Below the pieces are notes generated by a model. The model was not told the DNA's origin, did no database searches, and worked only from the letters and a program-made list of their open reading frames with translations. Positions 26,266 through 37,291 of a DNA stretch of 64,000 nt are shown here, piece by piece. The position numbers and the translations under genes are program-made. Location of the stretch: the NCBI RefSeq assembly GCF_029846115.1, contig NZ_JARVZZ010000001.1, positions 4,836,001-4,900,000 of the forward strand, read 5' to 3'. This DNA is from Serratia marcescens. Its GTDB lineage: Bacteria > Pseudomonadota > Gammaproteobacteria > Enterobacterales > Enterobacteriaceae. Position 1 is the first letter of the stretch, and the number at the start of each line of letters is the position of its first letter.

Positions 26266-27121
26266 ACGCCCGCACCTTTTCCGGCACATGGCGGGTGTTC
26301 GGGTAAAGCGCATAGATGCTCTGCTCGGGGAAACGGTGATCCGGCAGCAACCGCAGCAGCCGGCCGGCGTCGATTTCGGGCTGCGCCAGCCACGCCGGCA
26401 GCAGCGCCACCCCGGCGCCATGCAGGGCGAACGCCAGCAATGCCGCGGCGCTGTCGCCGGTGAGCGTGGCAGCGTCCGCGACCTTGAACAGCACCGCTTC
26501 GCGCTGCGGCGTGGCCACCTGCCAGCTGAGCGGTGAACTGAGCCGGCTGTGGGCGATCCACTGCGCCTGCGCCAGATCCGTCAGCGAATGAATCGGTCGG
26601 TCGGCCAGATAACCCGGCGACGCCACCGGAAAAATGGCGAAGCTGTCGATCAGCGCCGCGCGGTGGCTGGAATCCGCCAGCTGGCCCAGGCGGATCGCCA
26701 CGTCAAAGCGCTCCGAGATCAGATCGGCGTGATAAGAAGAAGACACATGCTGGATGCGCAGCCGCGGGTGCTGTCGCGAAAATGCCGCCAGCGCCGGCAC
26801 CACCACCTGCGCGCCGTACTCCGGTGTACTGGTGATGCGCAGCACGCCGCTCAGCCCGTGATGATCGCGGCGCACGTCGTCCAGCACGTTTTCCGCCTCC
26901 TGCAGCAGCTGCAGGCTGCGCTGGTAAAAGCGTTCGCCGGCGTCGGTCAGCGACAGCCGCCGGGTGCTGCGCGCCAGCAGTGACACCCCCAGCTCGTTCT
27001 CCAGCTGTTTGACGTTAAAACTCACCACCGCCTTGGTTTGCCCCAGCGCCGCCGCCGCCGCGGTAAAGCTGCCCGCTTCCACCACCGCCGCAAAGATCGC
27101 CAGGCGCTGCAAATTCAGCAT
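26225..27121 (-). CDS. LysR family transcriptional regulator
   Basis: This 298-residue LysR protein has the N-terminal helix-turn-helix LQRLAIFAAVVEAGSFTAAA and the wing LARSTRRLSLTDAGERFYQ. The effector domain includes LRITSTPEYGAQVVVPALA and VAIRLGQLADSSHRAALID, as in the CrgA/DhcR-like group. It is divergent from an MFS exporter gene, the most likely target. Its 3' end overlaps the hydrolase gene. Confidence 0.9.
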   Translation of the reverse strand: MLNLQRLAIFAAVVEAGSFTAAAAALGQTKAVVSFNVKQLENELGVSLLARSTRRLSLTDAGERFYQRSLQLLQEAENVLDDVRRDHHGLSGVLRITSTPEYGAQVVVPALAAFSRQHPRLRIQHVSSSYHADLISERFDVAIRLGQLADSSHRAALIDSFAIFPVASPGYLADRPIHSLTDLAQAQWIAHSRLSSPLSWQVATPQREAVLFKVADAATLTGDSAAALLAFALHGAGVALLPAWLAQPEIDAGRLLRLLPDHRFPEQSIYALYPNTRHVPEKVRAFIDFLRARVARGE

Positions 27122-27226
27122 TTCTCCGCCCTTATTGTCAAAATGATTTTGACAGTGTAATCGCCTGTCGCCGATTTATCCGCACTTTTCCCCCCGATAC
27201 ACTGCTCGCCTTCAACCGGAGGCACC

Positions 27227-28609
27227 ATGTCTTATCGCAGCAAAGTGGCAATCGTCTATCTGCTCGGCTTTTTCGTCGATCTGATCAATATGTTTATCGC
27301 CAACGTCGCCTACCCCGCCATCGGCCAGGCGATGCGGGCATCGGTCAGCCAACTGGCGTGGGTCAGCAACGGCTATATTCTCGGCCTGACGCTGGTGATC
27401 CCGCTCAGCGCTTGGCTGGCGCAGCGCATCGGTGGGCGGCGGGTCTTTCTGCTGTCGCTGACGCTGTTCATGCTGGCCACCCTCGGCGCAGGCAACGCCG
27501 ACAGCATCGGTGCGCTGATCGGCTGGCGTACCCTGCAGGGCATGGGCGGCGGCTTGCTGATCCCCATCGGCCAAACGCTGACCTACCAGCTGTACCGCAG
27601 CCATGAACGCGCCGGGCTATCGGCGGCCATCATGCTGGTGGGGCTGCTGGCGCCGGCGCTGTCACCGGCGCTGGGCGGCTGGCTCGTCGATCGGCTGGAC
27701 TGGCGCTGGGTGTTTTTCGCCAACCTGCCGCTGGCGGCCCTGGCCCTGGCGCTGGCGGCCCTGTGGCTGCGCGCGGAAACGTCGACGGCGGTGCGTAAAC
27801 CGCTCGACGGCAAAGGGCTGCTGAGCGCCTGCGCGGCGTTGACGCTGCTGCTGCTCGGCCTGACCCGGCTGAGCGAGGCCGGTCATCAGGCTTCCGGCGC
27901 GGCGCTGCTGGCCGCCGGCTTGCTGGTGCTGGCGTACTATCTGCGTCATAGCCTGCGCGCCCCACAGCCGCTGTTGAACCTGCGGCTGGTCGGCGATCCG
28001 CTGCTGCGCAACGCCATGGCGGTTTATTTGTGCATTCCCGGCCTGTTCATCGGCGTCAGCCTGGTGGCGATGCTGTATCTGCAAAACCAACTGGGGATGC
28101 CCGCCGCACAGGTCGGCGGCCTGATGCTGCCCTGGGCGCTGGCGTCGTTCCTGGCCATCACGCTGACCGGCAAAACCTTTAACCGCCTCGGCCCGCAGCC
28201 GCTGCTGATTGCCGGCTGCCTGTTGCAAGGTGCCGGCATGCTGACGCTGGCGCAGATCGATCAGGCCGGGCAGTACGCGTTGCAGATCGCCGCCTTCGCC
28301 CTGATGGGGTTTGGCGGCAGCCTGTGCAGCAGCACCGCGCAGAGCAGCGCGTTCCTGCAGATCCCCGACGCTCAGCTGGCGGACGCCAGTGCGCTGTGGA
28401 ACATCAACCGCCAACTCAGTTTTTGCCTCGGCGTGGCGCTGCTCAGCCTGTTGCTGAATCTGCTGCTGACCGTGTTGCCGCCCGCAGCGGCCTACCGAAC
28501 CTGCTTCATTCTGGCGGGCGCCAGCGTATTTATCCCGCTGTTGCTGTGCCTGCGCCTCGCTAACCGCGCCATCGTGCGCCAACTCAACGCTCAACAGGAT
28601 GCTTTATGA
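27227..28609 (+). CDS. MFS drug exporter, DHA2 (EmrB/QacA-like)
   Basis: This 460-residue transporter fits 14 membrane helices. It has the DHA2 start FFVDLINMFIANVAYPAIGQ, then WVSNGYILGLTLVIPLSAWL and LAQRIGGRRVFLLSLTLFML (motif A), and GWRTLQGMGGGLLIPIGQTL (motif C-like region). The ATG follows a GGAGG site. It is divergent from a LysR gene and overlaps a small NTF2-like gene by 4 bases, so the two form an operon. The substrate is unknown. Confidence 0.9.
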   Translation: MSYRSKVAIVYLLGFFVDLINMFIANVAYPAIGQAMRASVSQLAWVSNGYILGLTLVIPLSAWLAQRIGGRRVFLLSLTLFMLATLGAGNADSIGALIGWRTLQGMGGGLLIPIGQTLTYQLYRSHERAGLSAAIMLVGLLAPALSPALGGWLVDRLDWRWVFFANLPLAALALALAALWLRAETSTAVRKPLDGKGLLSACAALTLLLLGLTRLSEAGHQASGAALLAAGLLVLAYYLRHSLRAPQPLLNLRLVGDPLLRNAMAVYLCIPGLFIGVSLVAMLYLQNQLGMPAAQVGGLMLPWALASFLAITLTGKTFNRLGPQPLLIAGCLLQGAGMLTLAQIDQAGQYALQIAAFALMGFGGSLCSSTAQSSAFLQIPDAQLADASALWNINRQLSFCLGVALLSLLLNLLLTVLPPAAAYRTCFILAGASVFIPLLLCLRLANRAIVRQLNAQQDAL

Positions 28610-28986
28610 ACCCGTATTTTACCGAAGTGATCGACGCCCACATCGCCATTGAACGCTGGCTGGGCAAAGGGGCCGGAGAAGAGCAGGCGTTGCTGGCGCG
28701 CTTTACGCCGGATTTCAGTATGATCGCGCTGAACGGCGCTCCGCTGGATTTCGCCACGCTGTGCGCCTTTTTCCGCGCGCATCGCGCCGCCAAACCGGGA
28801 TTGGAAATCGTGATAGAAGAGATGAGGCTGGTGGCCGAATGGCCGACGGGCGCGGTAGTCAGCTACCGGGAAAAACAGAGCCTGCCGGGGCAAAGCGCCA
28901 CGCTGCGCTATTCCACGGTGGTCTTTGAACGTCTGCCCAACGCGCTCGGCTGGCGGCATTTGCACGAAACTGCCGCGGTGCAATAA
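28606..28986 (+). CDS. NTF2/DUF4440-like small protein
   Basis: This 126-residue protein starts on the ATGA that overlaps the exporter stop. The pattern MNPYFTEVIDAHIAIERWLG, then LLARFTPDFSMIALNGAPLD and LHETAAVQ at the end, suggests the SnoaL/NTF2-like cone fold used by small hydrolases, isomerases or binding proteins. No catalytic residue can be assigned. Coupling to the exporter suggests a role in the same detoxification pathway. Confidence 0.7.
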   Translation: MNPYFTEVIDAHIAIERWLGKGAGEEQALLARFTPDFSMIALNGAPLDFATLCAFFRAHRAAKPGLEIVIEEMRLVAEWPTGAVVSYREKQSLPGQSATLRYSTVVFERLPNALGWRHLHETAAVQ

Positions 28987-29085
28987 TTACAGAAAGCTGC
29001 CGGCCAAAAACAGTTCCCAACCGACGATCGCTCCGCACAGGGTTACCGCACTGAAAATGACTTCAAACAGATAGCGATTGATCAT
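28987..29085 (-). CDS. ydgU: Small membrane protein, YdgU-like (32 codons)
   Basis: A 32-codon frame with GAGG 9 bases upstream encodes MINRYLFEVIFSAVTLCGAI and then VGWELFLAGSFL. It is a single hydrophobic helix with a charged N-terminal FE pair. It lies just downstream of asr on the same strand, exactly where E. coli has the small membrane gene ydgU. A hairpin with a T-rich tail separates the two. The assignment rests on position and pattern; exact similarity was not computed. Confidence 0.7.
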   Translation of the reverse strand: MINRYLFEVIFSAVTLCGAIVGWELFLAGSFL

Positions 29086-29104
29086 CGTTCGTCGCCTCAA
29101 AAGA

Positions 29105-29129
29105 AGACACCCGGAAGAACCGGGTGTCT
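29105..29129 (-). terminator. Terminator or attenuator between asr and ydgU
   Basis: On the minus strand a perfect 10-bp stem AGACACCCGG/CCGGGTGTCT with a 5-base loop is followed by TCTTTT. Reading through it would give ydgU. Confidence 0.75.
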
Positions 29130-29148
29130 GGAGTACGGGCTGGAGAGT

Positions 29149-29168
29149 GCGGAACCTTTCGGTTCCGC
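29149..29168 (-). other. Hairpin after the asr stop
   Basis: A perfect 8-bp stem GCGGAACC/GGTTCCGC with a 4-base loop has no T-run. It may stabilise the asr mRNA 3' end. Confidence 0.5.
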
Positions 29169-29181
29169 AACCATCACTTAA

Positions 29182-29532
29182 TTAAGCTTTTTTACCGGCT
29201 TTTTTGTGGTGTTTTTTAGCGGCCTGAGCTTTCTGCACTGGCGCTTTTTTGTGGTGTTTTTTAGCAGCCTGGGCTTTCTGAGCTGGCGCTTTTTTGTGGT
29301 GCTTTTTAGCGGCCTGAGCTTTCTGGGCTGGCGCTTTTTTGTGGTGCTTAGCTTTCTTGTGGTGCGTTGCTTTAGCTGGCGCTTTTTCAGCAGCAGCCGC
29401 TGGCGCAGCGGTAGTGGTGGTCGCAGCTGGCGCGGTGGTGGTAGCCGGAGCAGTAGCTGCAGTATCAGCAGCGAAAGCAACAGAAGACAGACCCATAGTG
29501 GCAGCAACGATCAGCGCTAATACTTTTTTCAT
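29182..29532 (-). CDS. asr: Acid shock protein Asr
   Basis: This 116-residue periplasmic protein has a signal peptide ([20 protein letters not shown], cut after AFA). An Ala/Thr linker and a very basic repeat region follow, with four copies of a 15-residue Lys/Ala/Gln/His unit such as [15 protein letters not shown]. Asr is a chaperone-like, acid-induced, intrinsically disordered protein that protects periplasmic proteins at low pH. An RstA box lies upstream. The E. coli protein is similar but the repeat number differs. Confidence 0.92.
   Translation of the reverse strand: MKKVLALIVAATMGLSSVAFAADTAATAPATTTAPAATTTTAAPAAAAEKAPAKATHHKKAKHHKKAPAQKAQAAKKHHKKAPAQKAQAAKKHHKKAPVQKAQAAKKHHKKAGKKA
29201..29350. 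repeat. 45-bp tandem repeat in asr
   Basis: The anchor TTTTTGTGGT recurs at 29201, 29246, 29291 and 29336, a strict 45-bp period. The units code for the Lys/His-rich repeats and differ by a few bases. Such arrays can change copy number by slippage. Confidence 0.85.
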
Positions 29533-29634
29533 CTTTAAATCCTCAGAGTGTTGTTTCGGTAAGCTCCGGTGGAGCCGTTGAAACAGATACTAGTGGAATC
29601 AAACTGCCGCTTCCGTGAGTGATTGGTTTCGCCG

Positions 29635-29648
29635 AGTAACCAAATGTA
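29635..29648 (-). promoter_or_regulatory. RstA box upstream of asr
   Basis: TACATTTGGTTACT on the minus strand matches the RstA consensus TACATNTNGTTACA in all but the last base. RstA is the known acid-stress activator of asr. Confidence 0.8.
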
Positions 29649-29761
29649 CAAAGCCCAGACGCCGGCAAACACCTGCGTGACGGCGGTTTTTTTCCGTGAT
29701 CGGCCACACAATTCTCGACATGGTCTACACTTAAAAGACATGTGTCGAAATGGAGAGCTGA

Positions 29762-30070
29762 ATGTTTAAGAAAGCGGAAAGAACAGAACGCGATATCGAT
29801 CAGGACGTCACTCTGTTGGCCGATACGCTGGATGAAGTGTTGCGCGAGTCCGGTGACAAGACCAAAGAGGAACTGAAAGAGCTGCACAGCAAGGCGAAAG
29901 GCGTGCTGCGCGACGCTCGGGCGCGGTTCAATGGCTCCACCAGTCTGACACAGCATGCGCGCGACGCGGTCGATCAAGCCGACAGCTACGTGCGTGACAA
30001 ACCTTGGCAGGGCGTAGGGATCGGTGCCGCCGTCGGCATCGTGCTCGGCGTGCTGCTGGCCCGGCGTTAA
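29762..30070 (+). CDS. ElaB/YqjD/DUF883 family membrane-anchored ribosome-binding protein
   Basis: This 102-residue protein has a helical, charged N-terminal part (DVTLLADTLDEVLRESGDKT) and a C-terminal membrane anchor VGIGAAVGIVLGVLLARR after DSYVRDKPWQG. This matches the ElaB/YqjD/YgaM family; the tail is closest to ElaB as I recall it. These proteins sit in the inner membrane and bind ribosomes in stationary phase. GGAGA precedes the ATG. Confidence 0.85.
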   Translation: MFKKAERTERDIDQDVTLLADTLDEVLRESGDKTKEELKELHSKAKGVLRDARARFNGSTSLTQHARDAVDQADSYVRDKPWQGVGIGAAVGIVLGVLLARR

Positions 30071-30131
30071 CACCCCTGCAGTCATAAAGATAAAACAGAT
30101 GTGCGTCTGGCCCGCGGAAATCGCGGGCCGT

Positions 30132-31565
30132 TTAATTTAGGCGTTTGAACAGCTGCGCCAGCCCCTGCACCGCCCGCTCCGTCTCCTCTCGCCGGCTGAA
30201 ATTGGCGAACCCCAGCAGTAACCCTTGCCCCACCGGATGGTCGATTCGCCAGTCCGACAACGCCTGCGCCGCCAGCCCCTGCTGCCAGGCTTGCGCCGCC
30301 AACGGCGCATCCGCCACGCCGTCGCGCAGCCGGGCCAACAGCTGAATGCCGCCCTGTTGCGGCACCGTCGTCAGCCACGCCCCCAGTTGCCGTTCCAGCG
30401 CCTGCGTCAACCACTCGCGCCGCTGACGGTACAGCGGCCGCATGCGTTTCAGGTGGCGGTAGAAATGCCCTTGTCGGATAAAATCCGCCACGCCGGCCTG
30501 CAGCAGCGGCGGGCACCCGCAGCCGCGCAGCCGACTGCTGCGCGCGAATGCCTCCGTCAGACCGACGGGCACCACCAGATAAGCCATGCGCAGCGCCGGG
30601 AACAGCGTTTTGCTGAAGGTGCCGGCGTACAGCACCCGCCCCTGAACATCGAGGCTTTTCAGCGGCGGCAGTGGCCGCCCGTGGTAGCGAAACTCGCTGT
30701 CGTAGTCATCCTCGAGGATCCAGGCCCCGCGCTGCTGCGCCCAGTCGAGCAGCGCCATGCGCCGCGTCAGGCTGAGCGAGACGCCGAGCGGGCTTTGATG
30801 GGTCGGCGTCACCACCGCCAGCCGCGCCTCAGGCGCCGTCAGCATACCGGCGGCCACGTCCATGCCCTGTTCATCCACCGGCACAGCGACCGGCCTGACG
30901 CCGGCGGCCCGCAGCAGCGGGCGCGTAACCGGATAGCCGGGATCTTCGATCCATACCGCATCGCCGGCGTGCAACAGCGTCTCCACCACCCAGTCCAACA
31001 GCGCCGGATAACCGGCACAGAGGAAAACCTGCTCCGGCCGGCAGCTGATGCCGCGCGACAAATGCAGATAATGGGCGATCGCCTCACGCAGCTCAGGCAG
31101 GCCGCCGGCCGGCGGCAGCGCCAGAGAGGCCACCGTGGAACCGCGCAGCTGACGGGCGACAATGCGCTGCCATAACGCCCGTGGAAACGCATCCAGCGCC
31201 GGTAGCCCCAGTTGGAAAGGCTGCAGCATACCCTGCGGTTGCAGCGGATCGGGCGCCATCGCCGCCAGCAGTGGCGCAGCGGATACCGCGCCCGACGGCA
31301 TGTGCGGCAACTGTGGCGAGACATAGGTGCCCGCCTGCCCGCGACTCTGCAAAAAACCTTCGGCGATAAGTTGCGCGTAGGCGCTTTCCACCGTGGCGCG
31401 CGCCACGCCCAGATCGCTCGCCAACCCGCGCACTGAGGGCAACCGGCTGCCCGCCGCCAGGCTGCCCTGGGTAATGGCGTCTTTAATCCGCTGGTAAATC
31501 TGCCGGTACAGCGGCTCGGCGAGCCGGCTGTCCAGCCGCAGCGAGGTCAGGAAAGATGGCATCAT
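30132..31565 (-). CDS. MocR/PdxR-type GntR-aminotransferase regulator
   Basis: This 477-residue protein joins an N-terminal GntR winged helix (YRQIYQRIKDAITQGSLAAG, then LPSVRGLASDLGVARATVES) to a fold-type I aminotransferase domain. The domain contains VFLCAGYPALLDWVVETLLH and EDDYDSEFRYHGRPLPPLKS; the PLP lysine is in YAGTFSKTLFPALR. MocR proteins sense PLP or amino-compound metabolites. It is divergent from the AhpD-like gene with an 95-base spacer, so the latter is a likely target. Confidence 0.9.
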   Translation of the reverse strand: MMPSFLTSLRLDSRLAEPLYRQIYQRIKDAITQGSLAAGSRLPSVRGLASDLGVARATVESAYAQLIAEGFLQSRGQAGTYVSPQLPHMPSGAVSAAPLLAAMAPDPLQPQGMLQPFQLGLPALDAFPRALWQRIVARQLRGSTVASLALPPAGGLPELREAIAHYLHLSRGISCRPEQVFLCAGYPALLDWVVETLLHAGDAVWIEDPGYPVTRPLLRAAGVRPVAVPVDEQGMDVAAGMLTAPEARLAVVTPTHQSPLGVSLSLTRRMALLDWAQQRGAWILEDDYDSEFRYHGRPLPPLKSLDVQGRVLYAGTFSKTLFPALRMAYLVVPVGLTEAFARSSRLRGCGCPPLLQAGVADFIRQGHFYRHLKRMRPLYRQRREWLTQALERQLGAWLTTVPQQGGIQLLARLRDGVADAPLAAQAWQQGLAAQALSDWRIDHPVGQGLLLGFANFSRREETERAVQGLAQLFKRLN

Positions 31566-31660
31566 GGCCCGGTTAAATAATCATTTTATGGCCCTATAGC
31601 ATAGACCATAAGGCCGCTAAAGTAGCGCCATAATTTCGTTACTACCGATTGAGGTTGACC

Positions 31661-32092
31661 ATGATTAAGCAACGTTTGAACTATGCCGAGCTGGCGCCCG
31701 CCCCGTACAAAAATATGGTGAGCGCGCTGATGGCGCTGGAGAAAGGCGCCCTGGACAAGGCGACCATCGAATTGATGTTTATGCGCGTTTCGCAGATCAA
31801 CGGCTGCGCCTACTGCCTGGATATGCACGGCAAAGCGCTGCGCGAAAGCGGCTTCAGCCATGCCAAGCTGGATACGCTGGCGGGCTGGCGCGTCAGCCAT
31901 GAATTCAGCGAGCGCGAACGCGCCGCGCTGGAATGGGCCGAGTCGGTGACGCTGATCGCCGCCACCGGCGCGCCGGACAGCGCTTTCGAGGCGCTGAAGG
32001 CGCACTTCAGCGACGTCGAGATCGCCGATCTGACCTTCGCCATCAGCATCATGAACGCCTTCAACCGGCTGGCCGTCAGCATGCGCCAGTAA
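31661..32092 (+). CDS. AhpD-like carboxymuconolactone decarboxylase family protein
   Basis: The ATG at 31661, with TGAGGT upstream, gives 143 residues. The CMD domain has the redox pair and histidine in INGCAYCLDMHGKALRESG (CxxC-x3-H), as in AhpD alkylhydroperoxidase proteins. Further conserved parts are RERAALEWAESVTLI and FAISIMNAFNRLAVS. It may be a peroxidase or antioxidant protein. It is divergent from the MocR regulator. Confidence 0.88.
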   Translation: MIKQRLNYAELAPAPYKNMVSALMALEKGALDKATIELMFMRVSQINGCAYCLDMHGKALRESGFSHAKLDTLAGWRVSHEFSERERAALEWAESVTLIAATGAPDSAFEALKAHFSDVEIADLTFAISIMNAFNRLAVSMRQ

Positions 32093-32102
32093 TACGCTCG
32101 CC

Positions 32103-32126
32103 TCCCCCTCTTGACTGAGAGGGGGA
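32103..32126. terminator. Hairpin after the AhpD-like gene
   Basis: TCCCCCTC-TTGACTGA-GAGGGGGA is a perfect 8-bp stem 10 bases after the stop, but without a T-run. Confidence 0.5.
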
Positions 32127-32199
32127 ATTCCACACCCGCAAAAATTTTTTCCCTCGCCTTTTCCAGCCCCGACGCGGCCTGCGCCCCCACCCCCACAAA

Positions 32200-32246
32200 A
32201 CACCATATATAGCGTGGTTGATAAAACAAATATCAACATATAGTAT
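32200..32246 (+). promoter_or_regulatory. Tandem NrdR boxes upstream of nrdHIEF
   Basis: ACACCATATATAGCGT (32200-32215) and TATCAACATATAGTAT (32231-32246) both resemble the NrdR consensus ACACTATATATAGTGT. Their centres are 31 bp apart, three helical turns, the usual spacing for NrdR pairs. Confidence 0.75.
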
Positions 32247-32364
32247 TTTATGGGTCAGCCGCAGGGAATGTCGTTCGGTTGATAACGCCGTCAGAAACGC
32301 CAGGAACGATGCTCCGTTATCTGACTTGTCCGCCTTTCCTTCAGCCTAAAGGTAAATGCGAATC

Positions 32365-32595
32365 ATGAGCATTATTATTTACAGCAAACCGGACTGTGTC
32401 CAGTGCAACGCCACCTATCGCGCATTTGATAAACAGGGGATTGATTATCAGGTGATCGATCTCACCCAGGATCAGCAGGCGCTGAACCACGTAAAATCCT
32501 TAGGTTATCAGCAGGTTCCGGTGATTATCGCCGGTGACGATCACTGGTCCGGTTTCCGGCCGGACAAGATCGGCGCGCTGGCACTCACCTGCTGA
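32365..32595 (+). CDS. nrdH: Glutaredoxin-like protein NrdH
   Basis: NrdH is the electron donor of the class Ib ribonucleotide reductase. The 76-residue protein has the redox motif CVQC (residues 11-14) in IIIYSKPDCVQCNATYRAF, and the family-typical GYQQVPVIIAGDDHWSGFRP at the end. The frame is open from 32356; the ATG at 32365 fits better with AAAGGT upstream. It is the first gene of the nrdHIEF operon. Confidence 0.93.
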   Translation: MSIIIYSKPDCVQCNATYRAFDKQGIDYQVIDLTQDQQALNHVKSLGYQQVPVIIAGDDHWSGFRPDKIGALALTC

Positions 32596-32604
32596 GGCCC
32601 GCCG

Positions 32605-32990
32605 ATGAATCCGCTGGTCTATTTCTCCAGCAGCTCGGAGAACACCCATCGGTTCGTTGAGAAACTGGGCCTGCCGGCGATCCGCATTCCGATCGCCGGC
32701 GCCCGCAGCAAATTGCTGATGGAACAACCCTATATCTTGATCGTACCCAGCTATGGCGGCGGCAGCGCCGTCGGCGCGGTGCCGATCCAGGTGATCCGCT
32801 TTCTCAACGTTCCGCAAAACCGTTCATACCTGCGCGGCGTCATCGCCGCCGGGAACACCAACTTCGGCGCAGCGTACGGCATCGCCGGCGACATCATCGC
32901 CAAAAAATGCCAGGTGCCTTTTTTGTACCGCTTCGAGCTGCTCGGCACGACGCAAGACGTTGAAAACGTTAGACAGGGAGTAACCGCATT

Positions 32991-33009
<19 letters not shown>
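32605..33009 (+). CDS. nrdI: Flavodoxin-like protein NrdI
   Basis: NrdI is the flavodoxin-like protein that supplies the oxidant for the Mn(III)2-tyrosyl radical of NrdF. It has 134 residues with [20 protein letters not shown] as the FMN phosphate loop, then [20 protein letters not shown], and ending around [17 protein letters not shown]. It overlaps the nrdE start by 19 bases. Confidence 0.94.
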
Positions 33010-36115
<3,106 letters not shown>

Positions 36116-36146
36116 GGGCTGGCTGGCCGTATCAGGAAAAGGCTTT

Positions 36147-36176
36147 CGCGGGAGTGCGACGTGTCGTGCTCCCGCG
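36147..36176. terminator. Long hairpin between nrdF and the DUF1289 gene
   Basis: CGCGGGAG-T-GCGAC-GT-GTCGT-G-CTCCCGCG forms a 14-bp stem with wobble pairs. It lies directly beyond the minus-strand stop at 36178 and 31 bases beyond the nrdF stop, so it may serve both. Confidence 0.7.
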
Positions 36177-36177
36177 A

Positions 36178-36381
36178 CTATGTGTTTTGCTTGAAGGCCG
36201 CACGCAGCTCAAGCCGCCGCCAAATAGCGCGTTTCTCCGCGTCGCCGGCGGTCGGCCAGGCAGCGATCTCCGCCCGCGTGCGCCGGCATCCCCGGCACTG
36301 CTGGGTTTCGTCGTCGATGCGGCACAGGCTGACGCAGGGCGATCTCACGCCGTGCTGGAATTGCTGATTGTCACCCGCCAT
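36178..36381 (-). CDS. DUF1289 family protein
   Basis: This 67-residue protein contains the DUF1289 cysteine pattern SPCVSLCRIDDETQQCRGC (four Cys), then RTRAEIAAW. It looks like a small zinc or iron-sulfur binding protein related to YdhL. The function is unknown. Its frame overlaps non-coding plus-strand frames that should be ignored. Confidence 0.8.
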   Translation of the reverse strand: MAGDNQQFQHGVRSPCVSLCRIDDETQQCRGCRRTRAEIAAWPTAGDAEKRAIWRRLELRAAFKQNT

Positions 36382-36445
36382 AAACCGCCCTTGATGTAAT
36401 GTGTGCCGCCACAGGATACCCGATCCGGCGGCGGCGCGTCGTCAA

Positions 36446-37186
36446 TCAGATGATGCCGCCGTTGGCGCGCAGGGTTTGGCCGTTGATCCAGCCGCCGTCG
36501 GCCCCGGCGAGGAAGGCCACCGCCGCAGCGATATCGTCCGGCATGCCCAGCCGCTCCAGCGGCGCCATCTTCGCCAGCCGCTCGATCAGCTCCGGCGTTT
36601 TGCCATCGAGGAACAGCCCGGTGGCGGTCGGCCCCGGCGCGACGGCGTTCACCGTGATATTGCGGCCGCGCAGCTCTTTTGCCAGCACGCTGGTCAACGC
36701 TTCTATCGCCGCCTTGCTGGCGGCGTACATGCCGTACCCCGGCTGCAGCAGCCCGACTACGCTGGAGGAGAAGTTGATGATGCGGCCGTTATCCCGCAGG
36801 CGTTTCGCCGCTTCACGCATCGTGTTGAAGCTGCCTTTCAGGTTGATGTCGATCAGACGATCCGCATCTTCATCACGCATGTCCGCCACCGGCGCCAGCG
36901 CGATCACCCCGGCGTTGTTGATCAGCACGTCGACGCCGCCAAACGCCTGTTCGGCGCTGTCGAACAATCGGGAAACCGCAGCCGCATCGCTGACGTCGGC
37001 TTTGGCGCCGAGCGCGCGGCCGCCCGCCTGTTCTATCTTGCGCACCAGCTCATCGGCCGGCGCCGGGTTGCCTGAATAGTTAATGATGACGGTAAAACCG
37101 TCGGCGGCCAGACGCTCGGCGATGGCGGCGCCGATGCCGCGCGATGCGCCGGTGACGATGGCGACGCGTTGAGTAGCGTGATTCAT
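36446..37186 (-). CDS. SDR family oxidoreductase
   Basis: This classical short-chain dehydrogenase has 246 residues. The Rossmann motif is TGASRGIGAAIAERLAADGF, then NNAG in DVLINNAGVIA, the Ser in NFSSSVVGLLQPGYGMY, and catalytic YxxxK in YAASKAAIEAL. The substrate is unknown, and the pattern fits an NADPH-dependent reductase. AGGAGA precedes the ATG. It is divergent from a LysR gene that may control it. Confidence 0.9.
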   Translation of the reverse strand: MNHATQRVAIVTGASRGIGAAIAERLAADGFTVIINYSGNPAPADELVRKIEQAGGRALGAKADVSDAAAVSRLFDSAEQAFGGVDVLINNAGVIALAPVADMRDEDADRLIDINLKGSFNTMREAAKRLRDNGRIINFSSSVVGLLQPGYGMYAASKAAIEALTSVLAKELRGRNITVNAVAPGPTATGLFLDGKTPELIERLAKMAPLERLGMPDDIAAAVAFLAGADGGWINGQTLRANGGII

Positions 37187-37291
37187 GAATATCTCCTCAT
37201 CGGGTTAATGTACCGTCATCATGCACCTTTCGCTGTGTCGAATAATCCCCTATTCTTCGACATCACAATCCGAAATAAGCGAACAATTATC

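Noticed and set aside
36399..37079. Long plus-strand frames opposite the SDR gene
   Set aside because: They are shadows of the SDR gene, with Arg/Ser/Ala-rich composition typical of high-G+C antisense frames.
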